Origin: an uncultured cyanobacterium
GTDB lineage: Bacteria > Cyanobacteriota > Cyanobacteriia > PCC-6307 > Cyanobiaceae
DNA: 20,660 nucleotides
Direction: 5' to 3'
Assembly: GCA_903831165.1 (NCBI GenBank)
Contig: CAIKWV010000101.1
Coordinates: forward strand, 1-20,660
The position numbers and the translations under genes were made by a program. This document shows, piece after piece, positions 1-6,971 of this stretch (positions are counted from its first letter, which is position 1; every line of letters starts with the position of its first letter). Below the pieces are notes generated by a model, which saw only the letters and a program-made list of their open reading frames with translations, was not told where the DNA came from and ran no database searches.

Positions 1-765
1 AGGGGTCACGCTCAGAGACACGACGCCGTTTGATCCGGCTATGCACTGACCACTCTTACAGCTTTTAAGTACTTGCACGGAGTATGACAAGCCACTCTGA
101 CGGGACCCATTCAGCCGCCAGTGATCAAGTTCGCGCCAACGGCTCTGGTCCTTGCCGAAACCGCTGCTGGCACTGAAATCCAACGTGCTCTGCTGAATCC
201 AGTTGCGGGCCTGCACCAGTCCGCCGGCGGGATTGATGAAACCATCGCCTTGCACACTCAGCCCCAGGTTCAGCCAAGGGGGCACATGCAACAGCTCATT
301 CAGCGTCGGCCAGGACTGGGCCGGGGCCAGGGGTGACTGGGGTTCGGGCGTGGGGCTGACCGCCGCGGCTGCCGCAGGAAACGCGGACGCGGCTGGGGCT
401 GTTGGAAGCGCTTTTTCTGGCCGAGCAGCTGTTCGGAGTTCAGCTGTGGGCGGTGCCACGGGCTTGGTGGGCACCGGCTGGACGGGCACTGCCTTGGCAG
501 AGGGTGGCTTGGCAGACAGTGAATTGGCGGGCAACGACTTGACGGCCACAGTCGAAGACACCGGCTTTCGGGGGGGCGCCGCAGGAGACTGACCTGGCTG
601 CGGTAGCGGTGACAACATCTGGGGAGGCGCGCTTCCGGCAGGTTCGGCAGCCGCCTTGGCAGGGCAGAGGATCGACGCCGCGATCAGACCGGCGCTGATG
701 GGACCGCTCAACCCCAACAGGCGCCTACGACCCGAGGGCTGTGTCCACCAGCCTGAGCCAGGCAC
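1..765 (-). CDS. OprB-like carbohydrate porin, N-terminal part (truncated by window edge)
   Basis: An open frame on the minus strand runs off the left edge without a stop. From a GTG at 765 it begins with a basic stretch (SGRRRLLGL) and a hydrophobic segment ending AKAAAEP, which reads as a signal peptide. A Pro/Ala-rich linker of roughly 100 residues follows. After it comes a segment with WLNLGLSVQGDGFINPAGG, NWIQQSTLDFSASSG and WRELDHWRLNG, which matches in style the start of cyanobacterial OprB-type carbohydrate porins of the outer membrane. An in-frame ATG at 906 would add 47 residues before the signal peptide, so I prefer 765. Family role: passive uptake of small solutes, substrate unknown. 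Odd: past about position 110 (moving left) the translation stops resembling the family and GC falls. Assignment to the family is from pattern memory only. Confidence 0.6.
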   Translation of the reverse strand, partial: MPGSGWWTQPSGRRRLLGLSGPISAGLIAASILCPAKAAAEPAGSAPPQMLSPLPQPGQSPAAPPRKPVSSTVAVKSLPANSLSAKPPSAKAVPVQPVPTKPVAPPTAELRTAARPEKALPTAPAASAFPAAAAAVSPTPEPQSPLAPAQSWPTLNELLHVPPWLNLGLSVQGDGFINPAGGLVQARNWIQQSTLDFSASSGFGKDQSRWRELDHWRLNGSRQSGLSYSVQVLKSCKSGQCIAGSNGVVSLSVTP

Positions 766-1339
766 CCTGGCCGCTGTGCTGCAGGCGATCGGCAACCTGA
801 GTGCGCCAACGACCGGCGCCGACGCCTCGGTTCCCAGGCCCGGGAACAGACAGCCTGGCCCTGAAACCGGCAGCTGGTGGCTGGTGATGCCGGGGGTCAA
901 TGCCATGGGGATGCCATCGCCGCTCCTGCGGGGCCAGACGCCGCCGATGCTGGCACCAGTTCAGCTGAATCTGGATCCATCCTGGCCGGCTGGAGTTGAC
1001 CAGCTGGGCAGGCGGCAACGCAAATAGGGCTCCGGCATGGCCGGGGCGTAGAGAAACCCTTGGGCCAGGCCGACAATGAGCAAGGGCCGGATCTTCGGGG
1101 TTTCCGGTCCTTCCACGCCTGAATGAGTGATCAATCCATCCATGGGCCTACGGGAGCGACGAGCGCCACGAAGCAAGCAATCGTTGCGTCTCGCCCATCA
1201 ACCCTGGTCACCCCATGAACGAATCAAGGCCATGCATCCAAGGGTTCGCGGCCCAAAGTCCGCCCTTGGCCAGGGTCCATGACCAAAAGCCCAAGATTTC
1301 GCATCCAGAACGGTTGGTCGATCCAGTGCCGCAATACGT
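766..1339. other. Intergenic stretch, no gene supported
   Basis: Between the porin start and the small secreted protein. Open frames exist on both strands here, but none has a recognisable domain, signal peptide or ribosome binding site, and several are reading-frame extensions of each other. If the porin starts at the ATG at 906, the gap shrinks to 433 bases. It should hold the porin promoter, which I could not pinpoint. Confidence 0.5.
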
Positions 1340-1582
1340 TCAGCGGGGCTTGACAGCCTTGGCTCCATCACATTGAGCATTCTTCTGAATCCCTGGGTTC
1401 TTGTTGGAGCGACACAGGTATTGAGTGCTGCCATCGGCCTTCTCATTCTTCTGCCAGTAGAAGCCCCCAGGACTGGGCTTGCCCTGGGCCACCACCTTGG
1501 CCGCAGCGGGAGCCAGGGGCAGCAGAGCAGGCCAGAGCAGGGCCGCACAGGCCAGCACAGGCAGGAAGGACGTCGGGCGCAT
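1340..1582 (-). CDS. Small secreted protein with signal peptide, two cysteines
   Basis: An 80-residue protein starting at the ATG at 1582 (a GTG at 1597 would add five residues). Residues 1-28 are a clear Sec-type signal peptide: MRPTSF, then a hydrophobic core (LPVLACAALLWPALL), then an APAAA cleavage region. The mature part is about 52 residues, basic, and has a FYWQKNEKADGSTQYLC segment. Cysteines at 57 and 71 could form one disulfide. I do not recognise a named family; it looks like a short exported or periplasmic protein of unknown function. It lies downstream of feoB on the same strand, separated by about 98 bases containing a strong hairpin, so it is probably a separate transcription unit. 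Confidence 0.6.
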   Translation of the reverse strand: MRPTSFLPVLACAALLWPALLPLAPAAAKVVAQGKPSPGGFYWQKNEKADGSTQYLCRSNKNPGIQKNAQCDGAKAVKPR

Positions 1583-1614
1583 GGAATCAACGATCACGCA
1601 TCCCTGGTTTAGCG

Positions 1615-1648
1615 CTGACGGGGGTGGCTGTCAGGCGAGCCCCGTCAG
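1615..1648 (-). terminator. Hairpin after feoB, probable terminator
   Basis: A perfect 9-bp inverted repeat (CTGACGGGG at 1615-1623, CCCCGTCAG at 1640-1648) with a 16-base loop lies 31 bases after the feoB stop. There is no good U-run after it on the minus strand, so it may stop transcription weakly or act as an mRNA 3'-end stabiliser. Confidence 0.45.
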
Positions 1649-1679
1649 GTTCTCAGGCCAAGACCCTGGGGGGATGCCC

Positions 1680-3533
1680 TCAGCGCCAGCCAAACAGCCA
1701 GGCCGCCTGATAGAAACAGAAACTCACCAACCAGGCCAAAATCAACGACCAGAGCACGGAGAACACCGTGAAACCAAGCCGTTTGGACTCGGTGCGAATC
1801 ACCGCAACCGTGGAGAGACAGGGGGTGTAAAGCAGGGTGAACAGCATGAAGCTCACCGCCTGAACCCAGCTCACCTCACTGGCCAGGGCATGACCCAGGC
1901 CACCGCTGCTGGCGGTCTGTCCATAGATCACCGCCAGTCCTCCAAGCACGATCTCCTTGGCGATGAAGCCGAAGACCAGGGCCACCGTGAGCCTGGGATT
2001 GATGCCGATCGGCGCCAGCAGCGGCTGCAGCAATTCGCCCAGCTGACCGGAGAGCGACTGGGCCGAAGCGGGTGCGACCCCGAAGGGCAGGTTGTTGAGC
2101 AACCAGATGCTCACCACACCGAACACGATGAAACGGCGGGCCCAGAACCAGAAATGGCGCACCTCCGCCCAGGCACGACGCAGGACCTGGGGGACCGTGG
2201 GCAGGCGGTAGGGGGGCAACTCCAGCACCAGGGCCTCCTCACTGGCAAAGCGTCCCTTGAACAGCAGCGCCGTGAAGATGGCGGCAGCAAAACTGAGCAA
2301 ATAAAGCCCGAAGATGACCAGAGCACCCTGGCGCGGCGTGAAGAACACCGACGCCATGAACAAAAAGACATTCAGGCGCGCCGAACACAGAGAGAAGGGA
2401 ATGATCAGCATCGACAGCAGCCGCAAGCCGCTGGATCGCATCACGCGGGTGCCGAGAATCGCCGGCACATTGCAACCGAAACCCATCAACGACAGCACGA
2501 AGCTGCGGCCATCAAGCCCCAGGCGCTCCATGAAGGCATCCATCAGAAACGCCGCCCGGGAGAGATAACCGCTGTCCTCGACCACGCCCATGGCCAGGAA
2601 GAACAGGAAGATCACCGGCAGGAAGGCGCTGACCGTGCCGATGCCCAGCACCAGCCCATCGACGACGAATGCCCTCAGAAACGGGGGCCAGCTGGCCAGT
2701 GCCGGCGTGAGCACATGCAGGCTGAAGCCGTCGATCAGGGCGCCAAGAGCCTCCTGCAATGGCACCCCCAGGGCATAGATGGCCTGAAACATCAGGGCCA
2801 TCACCACAAAGAAAATCGGCAGGCCCAGCAGCGGATGCAGCAGCCAACGATCCAGCCGGCGGGTCAGGGCATCCCGCCACTGGGCCGGGAAGGTCACCGC
2901 GGCCTGGAGGATGGAGGCCATGGCCGCGTCCAGATCAGCATCGGCGGCCGCCAGGTTGGCCTCCAGATCCTGCACGCTGGTGGCCGGGCCGGAAGCCGCG
3001 GCCAGCAGCGCCTTGGTGATGGCATGGCGGGCCTGACCCAGACCCTGGCGGTACTTGGCGCTGATCAACAAGACCGGCAGCTTCAGGCGACCCGAGAGCG
3101 CCTCCAGATCGATGCCGACCCCGAACCGCCTGGCCTCGTCCGCCATGTTCAACAACACCAGGGCCGGCAGCCCCAGCTGTTGCACCTGCAGAGCCAGCCT
3201 GAGCTGACGATCGATCTGGGAGGCATTGAGGATGATCACCACCAGATCCACCGGGGTGGACTCAAGGAAGCGGCGCACAACGGCCTCATCTTCCGAATGG
3301 CCGCGCAGGTCGTAGATGCCCGGCAGATCCACCAACTGGACGCTGCGTCCCTCCAGCGTCAGCTCCGCCTGCATCAGATCCACGGTCAGCCCGGGCCAGT
3401 TGCCGATATGGGCATGGGCCGAGGTGAGTTGGGTGAACAAGGTGGACTTGCCCGTGTTGGGCATCCCCACCACAGCCACCGTGGCCTGGCCTGGCACCTG
3501 GACCAGACCCGCAGAATCAAGGCAATGGGTCAT
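1680..3533 (-). CDS. feoB: Ferrous iron transport protein FeoB
   Basis: A 617-residue inner-membrane Fe(II) transporter with an N-terminal G domain. The GTPase motifs are visible: G1 GMPNTGKS at 23-30, the G2 threonine T50 in NWPGLT, G3 DLPG at 69-72, G4 NMAD at 129-132, G5 SAK at 158-160. The membrane part carries the Feo gate motifs: GFGCNVPAILGTR around 351-363, and IIPFSLCSARLNVF around 377-390 with a conserved cysteine at 383. The C-terminus has LLYTPCLSTVAVI, as in the family. At 617 residues it is shorter than E. coli FeoB (773), which fits cyanobacterial forms. The start ATG overlaps the feoA stop as ATGA, so the two are translationally coupled. No feoC is seen. A Fur-like site upstream of feoA suggests iron repression of the pair. 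Confidence 0.97.
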   Translation of the reverse strand: MTHCLDSAGLVQVPGQATVAVVGMPNTGKSTLFTQLTSAHAHIGNWPGLTVDLMQAELTLEGRSVQLVDLPGIYDLRGHSEDEAVVRRFLESTPVDLVVIILNASQIDRQLRLALQVQQLGLPALVLLNMADEARRFGVGIDLEALSGRLKLPVLLISAKYRQGLGQARHAITKALLAAASGPATSVQDLEANLAAADADLDAAMASILQAAVTFPAQWRDALTRRLDRWLLHPLLGLPIFFVVMALMFQAIYALGVPLQEALGALIDGFSLHVLTPALASWPPFLRAFVVDGLVLGIGTVSAFLPVIFLFFLAMGVVEDSGYLSRAAFLMDAFMERLGLDGRSFVLSLMGFGCNVPAILGTRVMRSSGLRLLSMLIIPFSLCSARLNVFLFMASVFFTPRQGALVIFGLYLLSFAAAIFTALLFKGRFASEEALVLELPPYRLPTVPQVLRRAWAEVRHFWFWARRFIVFGVVSIWLLNNLPFGVAPASAQSLSGQLGELLQPLLAPIGINPRLTVALVFGFIAKEIVLGGLAVIYGQTASSGGLGHALASEVSWVQAVSFMLFTLLYTPCLSTVAVIRTESKRLGFTVFSVLWSLILAWLVSFCFYQAAWLFGWR

Positions 3534-3739
3534 GGGTGCACGCGGCTGCCATCGCCTTCGAGCACCACCACGTGGGCGGCGTCAACCCGGCGCAGCATCA
3601 ACTCGGTCATGCCGACACGCAGATGGATCGGGCCTGACCACCAGCCACGCCGCAGCACCCTGACCTGCTGGCCAGGCTTGATGCCGAGGGCCTCCAGGCG
3701 ATGCCGCAGCCCGGGGGCCACCTCCAGCGCCGAGACCAC
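3530..3739 (-). CDS. feoA: FeoA family protein (SH3-like partner of FeoB), start uncertain
   Basis: A small cytosolic protein with the FeoA fold pattern LRHRLEALGIKPGQQVRVLRRG, then GPIHLRVGMTELMLRRVDAAHV. FeoA is thought to assist FeoB. It overlaps feoB by 4 bases. The GTG at 3739 is the only canonical start in this frame after the stop at 3815-3817. However, codons upstream of it (3775 down to 3742) read LRLVDLSAGESA, which looks like the first strand of a FeoA domain. If so, the protein starts at a non-canonical codon such as CTG at 3775 or 3769, or the sequence carries a start-region error. Family call is firm; the start is not. Confidence 0.88.
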   Translation of the reverse strand: MVSALEVAPGLRHRLEALGIKPGQQVRVLRRGWWSGPIHLRVGMTELMLRRVDAAHVVVLEGDGSRVHP

Positions 3740-3819
3740 GGCGGATTCGCCGGCGCTCAGATCAACCAGACGCAGGCAACGGGGAGGGGAGGCGACGCGG
3801 TGGGCCAGGGCTGCTTATT

Positions 3820-3838
3820 GCGAATGATGCTCATTATC
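3820..3838 (-). promoter_or_regulatory. Fur box upstream of feoAB
   Basis: On the minus strand this reads GATAATGAGCATCATTCGC, which matches 15 of 19 positions of the classical Fur box GATAATGATAATCATTATC. It lies 45 to 80 bases upstream of the possible feoA starts, in the right place for iron-dependent repression of feoAB. The match was counted by eye. A Fur-binding role is inference. Confidence 0.7.
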
Positions 3839-3861
3839 CTAAAGCCAGGGGCTGACCGGCC

Positions 3862-4026
3862 TCAGGTGCGGTTGATGGCCATGACCACCCCTCCTGCCAG
3901 CACCAAGGTCAGGAACAGGACAAAGGCGAACGCCCATCCGGCGAGGGCCGCCGTCACCATCGCCACGGCCAGGCTCACCAGAACCAGCACCAACAGCGGC
4001 AGCAGCGCTTTCATCGAGCTCGCCAT
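3862..4026 (-). CDS. Small two-helix membrane protein, 54 residues
   Basis: An ATG at 4026 opens a 54-codon frame ending TGA at 3862. The peptide starts MASSMKALLP and contains two hydrophobic segments (about 7-25 and 31-50) separated by AGW, ending with a polar INRT tail. That is the shape of a small helical-hairpin inner-membrane protein. I do not recognise a family. It lies upstream of the Fur-like site and of feoA on the same strand, 23 bases from the site, so it is probably not in the feo transcript unless transcription reads through. No clear ribosome binding site. Support is the coherent membrane topology and natural codon use of a short frame. Confidence 0.5.
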   Translation of the reverse strand: MASSMKALLPLLVLVLVSLAVAMVTAALAGWAFAFVLFLTLVLAGGVVMAINRT

Positions 4027-4568
4027 CACGCAGGGTTCCCATGCTCAAACCCCAGGCTGTCACCTCCCGAATCCCCGATCCAACCGGTGGCATCTCGCAA
4101 CACGGCTGAAAAACAGACAACAGACCTCGGCGCCTTCGCGCGGCGGGACAACGGGCTGGGAGGCTTGTCGGTGGGCGAGCCGAGGTCCAACGCTCCGGCC
4201 TGGGCGCCGGCTGCAAACCGAACGGCAACGGCACAGTTCTGCACGCCGAGCGCCCTTTCCCCAAGCCGGGGCCATCCATCCGCGTGACCGCTCTTTGGGG
4301 GCCTGGCCACGGGGGGATTTCCGAGGTCATCACCCCAAAGCTGCCCGCAGGACGCCCTGGAGACAGCAACGCTCACCGATCCCCAGCCGCGACCCCGGCC
4401 GCCGCGAGCGGCAGGACACGCCACACAGGAACTCCGACCAACCCAGGGAGCCCAGTCACGGCGGGGGGCACTTCATGGTTCAACACAAAACCAGGAGCAT
4501 TCATGCTCAATCTGTGATCGAAAACAGCAATTGATCGTACGGTCAGGAGATCACCACGAAGCAAGCCC
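4027..4568. other. Intergenic stretch of about 540 bases, no gene supported
   Basis: Short open frames are present on both strands, as expected at high GC, but none shows a domain, signal peptide or ribosome binding site. The only structure noted is an inverted repeat GAGCAT-TC-ATGCTC at 4495-4508, followed by a locally AT-richer segment (about 4509-4570) that could hold the promoter of the next gene. Confidence 0.45.
4495..4508. promoter_or_regulatory. Short inverted repeat (possible operator)
   Basis: The sequence GAGCATTCATGCTC has perfect 6-bp arms and a 2-base spacer, 61 bases before the twin-CX3C gene. The geometry fits a dimeric regulator site, but no specific regulator can be named. 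Confidence 0.25.
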
Positions 4569-4772
4569 ATGAACAGCTGGTCGGCGAACTCCCTGGGCCA
4601 GGCCCTGAGTATGGATACCCAATCACCCCTGGCCACCAACACCCTGTTCGGGCAGGAAAAGCATCAAACATTCGATGCAGTTGAAGCCTATTTTGAATGC
4701 ATCACCACCTGTTCTCTTGACGATGGTGAATGCATCACCACCTGCACCGAAATTCTCAGAGAGCAGGGCTGA
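4569..4772 (+). CDS. Very small twin-CX3C protein
   Basis: A 67-residue frame (start ATG 4569; the in-frame ATG at 4611 would give 53 residues). The N-terminal half is polar and low in information. The C-terminal half reads TFDAVEAYFECITTC, then SLDDGECITTCTEILREQG. The four cysteines (44, 48, 55, 59) form two CX3C pairs six residues apart, suggesting a small helical hairpin held by disulfides or binding a metal or Fe-S cluster. The two ECITTC blocks are encoded by an exact 18-base direct repeat. I do not know a characterised family; I have an impression of similar short proteins in marine picocyanobacteria but cannot verify it. No GG leader or RiPP enzymes are nearby. Function unknown. Confidence 0.6.
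   Translation: MNSWSANSLGQALSMDTQSPLATNTLFGQEKHQTFDAVEAYFECITTCSLDDGECITTCTEILREQG
4694..4744 (+). repeat. 18-bp exact direct repeat inside the twin-CX3C gene
   Basis: TGAATGCATCACCACCTG occurs at 4694-4711 and again at 4727-4744, 33 bases (11 codons) apart and in the same reading frame. Each copy encodes the block ECITTC with identical codons. Confidence 0.9.
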
Positions 4773-4987
4773 GCCGCAGCCGGACAATCCCACCAGACCG
4801 TCCGCAGGCCAACGGGGCTCCGCTGGGCGGGGCCCCGTGCCGACGAAGTGCGGTGCAGGCCTTGGACCAGGCGACCAGGCGCCTTTCGCAGGCGCCAGCG
4901 GCCATCACACCATCGCCACCCAGAGCGGGGGCGGCGATGCAGTCAGAATCATGCAATAATGGTTGAAAAGCAATAAACGAGTCCACC

Positions 4988-5422
4988 TTGGTCCCGATCG
5001 ATCCAATCAGCGCTGCGTCAGGTTCCCCGAGTGAGCCAGCAGGCGAGCAGAACCCCGAGCCCGCACCGGACGTCGAGACCATATTCCCTCGCAGCAGCGA
5101 CCGCAGCCGCATGCCCTCCGGCACGCCGGCCCGCATGACCCTGCCCGACAAGCAGAGCATCTTCGTCACCCTCAATGACATCAGCAAAGGTGGCTGTTGT
5201 GTCGTGCGCAGCGGCAGCCTGCCGCTCAAGCCCGCTGATCTGGTGCGGATCGAGGTCTGGAACGACGACATCCAGCTCAAGGTGTCCTTTCCGGCCACGG
5301 TGCGCTGGGTGAAGCCCCTGACGATGAGCTGCAAAGCCGGCCTGCGGTTCGTCGATTCCTCGATCAAGACCCATCGCTACATCGAGGAGTACCTCAACCG
5401 CACCGCTCCCAAGTCGGCCTGA
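4988..5422 (+). CDS. PilZ domain protein (probable c-di-GMP receptor)
   Basis: A 144-residue protein whose only usable start is a TTG at 4988 (in-frame stop at 4964-4966). The first 33 residues are Pro/Ser/Glu-rich and disordered in character. A PilZ domain follows: the RxxxR arm is R35-SSD-R39, and the DxSxxG motif is DISKGG at 64-69. A beta-rich segment (RIEVWNDDIQLKVSFPATVRWVK) and a GLRFVD turn at 118-123 complete the fold, ending with a short helix. Both c-di-GMP contact motifs are intact, so binding is likely. The domain stands alone, so it would act by protein contact on a target such as motility or surface polysaccharide machinery. It converges with phnE, the stop codons being 7 bases apart. 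Confidence 0.82.
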   Translation: MVPIDPISAASGSPSEPAGEQNPEPAPDVETIFPRSSDRSRMPSGTPARMTLPDKQSIFVTLNDISKGGCCVVRSGSLPLKPADLVRIEVWNDDIQLKVSFPATVRWVKPLTMSCKAGLRFVDSSIKTHRYIEEYLNRTAPKSA

Positions 5423-5429
5423 GCGCCCC

Positions 5430-6971
5430 TCAGGCCGTGGCCAGCAGGCGGCGACGCAGGCGATCACTGAGGTCTTCCCCGGCCAGGGTCAGCAGCGCAT
5501 AGACCAGCACCAGCGCCGCCAGCTGGTCCCAGGCAAAGCTGCTCAGACTCTCCAGCATCTGACTGCCCAGGCCCACCGCCCCGGCCAGCCCCACGACGAC
5601 GGTCTCCCGCAACATCACATCGCTGCGATAAGCCCCATAAGCCAGATAGGACCGGGCGACACCCGACATCCCCCCATACAACAGGGCCAGGCGGGGACCA
5701 CTGCCCGCCGCCAGCAGCGCCTGCTGCGCCGAGGGGTCCTGATCCTGCAGCCCCTCCCGCAGCAGACGGCCCAGGATGCCGAGGTTGTGCAGTCCCAGGG
5801 CCAGGGCGGCGGTGAACAGGCTGGGCCTGAACACGAACAACAGCAGCAGCAAGGTCAGCGGTGGCGGCCAGAGTCGGGCCAGCATCCAGCTGAAACCCAC
5901 CAGCCGACGGGCCCAGGGCCAGGGCGCCGTAAGCAGCAGCTGCAACGGGGCCAGGCCCACGGCCAGGCCAGCCGCCAAGGCCGTGAGCAGCAGGGTGCCG
6001 CCGACCAACTGCAGCCAGGGCAGGTCCAGCACCTCCTGCCAATGGTCGGATCCCAGACCCGGCAAGGGCTGCCAACGGGTCAGTGCCTGTAGGTCCACCC
6101 CGGAGGCCTGGCCTACCAGAGCCATCAGCGGCAACAGCGCCGCCAGCGCCAGCACCATCTCCCGCCCCCGTCGGCCCACACCGGGCTGATGGAGCGCCAA
6201 GCGACGGGGCATCGCCCAGCGCCGTCGCAACAGCCCCACAACGCTCTCCAGCAGCACCATCACCGCCAGCAGCCACAGTCCGCTCCAGAGTTCGTGAAAC
6301 TCCAGGGACTGCAGGGTCAATTTCAGTTCGGTTCCGAGCCCACCGAGGCCGAACACCCCCAGCAAGGTGGCGCTGCGCAGGGCACATTCGAGCCGATAAC
6401 CGCCGTAACTGAGCACCCCGGGCAACAGCGGCGGGCCCAGGGCCGTCAACAGCGCGGCCGGGGCGGGGGCCCCACCGGCGCGCAGGGCCTCGAGGTTGGC
6501 GGTCGGCAAGGCATCGAGCAGATCACTCACCACCCGGGCCACCAGGGCGCCGTAGGGGATGGCGATCGCCAGCACCGCCACCGCCGGCTGCAATCCCAGA
6601 ACCTGCAGGAGCAACAGGCCCCAGAGCAGCTCATGGATCGCGCGGGGCAAGGCCAGCAGGCGGCGGATCAGCTGGGCCGGGAACTCGTGACCCAGCAGCG
6701 TGCGCCACAGGGTGCGGGAGCTGGCCAGCCCCAGGAGCAGACCGGCGAACAGGCTCGTCCCCCAACCGAGCAAGGCCATCGCCACGGTCACCGCCAGACC
6801 GGACAGCAGCGACCGCAACACGAGCGGATCCAACGACGGAGTCAGGGCCGCCGCCGCGAACTCAACGATCAGCTCCCAGCCGCCGCCGTGCAGCAGCCCC
6901 GGCAGGGCCAGCAGCAGCGGCACCAACATCAGGGCCGGCAGCAGCACCAGCAGGGGTGGCGCCGGCCTCAT
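5430..6971 (-). CDS. phnE: Double-length ABC permease, phosphonate/phosphite type (PhnE-like)
   Basis: A 513-residue, very hydrophobic inner-membrane protein that holds two permease units in tandem. Unit 1 (about 50-250) has a coupling loop EALRAGG at 161-167 followed by LSYGGYRLECALRSATLLGVFG. Unit 2 (about 270-510) has QQALLAAGSGPRL near 416-427 followed by YLAYGAYRSDVMLRETVVVGLAGAVGLG, the PhnE/PtxC-like signature. A typical PhnE has one unit of about 270 residues, so this is an internal duplication or fusion giving both membrane halves in one chain. Its start overlaps the phnC stop as ATGA. With PhnD and PhnC it would complete an importer for phosphonate, phosphite or phosphate-like anions. 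Confidence 0.88.
   Translation of the reverse strand: MRPAPPLLVLLPALMLVPLLLALPGLLHGGGWELIVEFAAAALTPSLDPLVLRSLLSGLAVTVAMALLGWGTSLFAGLLLGLASSRTLWRTLLGHEFPAQLIRRLLALPRAIHELLWGLLLLQVLGLQPAVAVLAIAIPYGALVARVVSDLLDALPTANLEALRAGGAPAPAALLTALGPPLLPGVLSYGGYRLECALRSATLLGVFGLGGLGTELKLTLQSLEFHELWSGLWLLAVMVLLESVVGLLRRRWAMPRRLALHQPGVGRRGREMVLALAALLPLMALVGQASGVDLQALTRWQPLPGLGSDHWQEVLDLPWLQLVGGTLLLTALAAGLAVGLAPLQLLLTAPWPWARRLVGFSWMLARLWPPPLTLLLLLFVFRPSLFTAALALGLHNLGILGRLLREGLQDQDPSAQQALLAAGSGPRLALLYGGMSGVARSYLAYGAYRSDVMLRETVVVGLAGAVGLGSQMLESLSSFAWDQLAALVLVYALLTLAGEDLSDRLRRRLLATA
6561..6570. repeat. HIP1 decamer
   Basis: The palindrome GGCGATCGCC, the highly iterated palindrome of many cyanobacterial genomes, lies within the phnE coding region. 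It supports a cyanobacterial origin and is not a regulatory claim. I did not count HIP1 sites exhaustively. Confidence 0.7.

Noticed and set aside
961-1176. A 71-codon minus-strand frame between the porin and the secreted protein
   Set aside because: No hydrophobic, domain or ribosome-binding evidence, and Arg/Pro-rich composition typical of noise.
1479-3827. A very long open frame on the plus strand (782 codons) over feoB
   Set aside because: It is antisense to feoB, its composition is dominated by Gln/His/Arg as expected for a shadow of a high-GC gene, and it has no family motif.
4694-4744. CRISPR-like or mobile repeat
   Set aside because: Only two 18-bp copies, in frame inside a small gene, with no flanking array or terminal inverted repeats.
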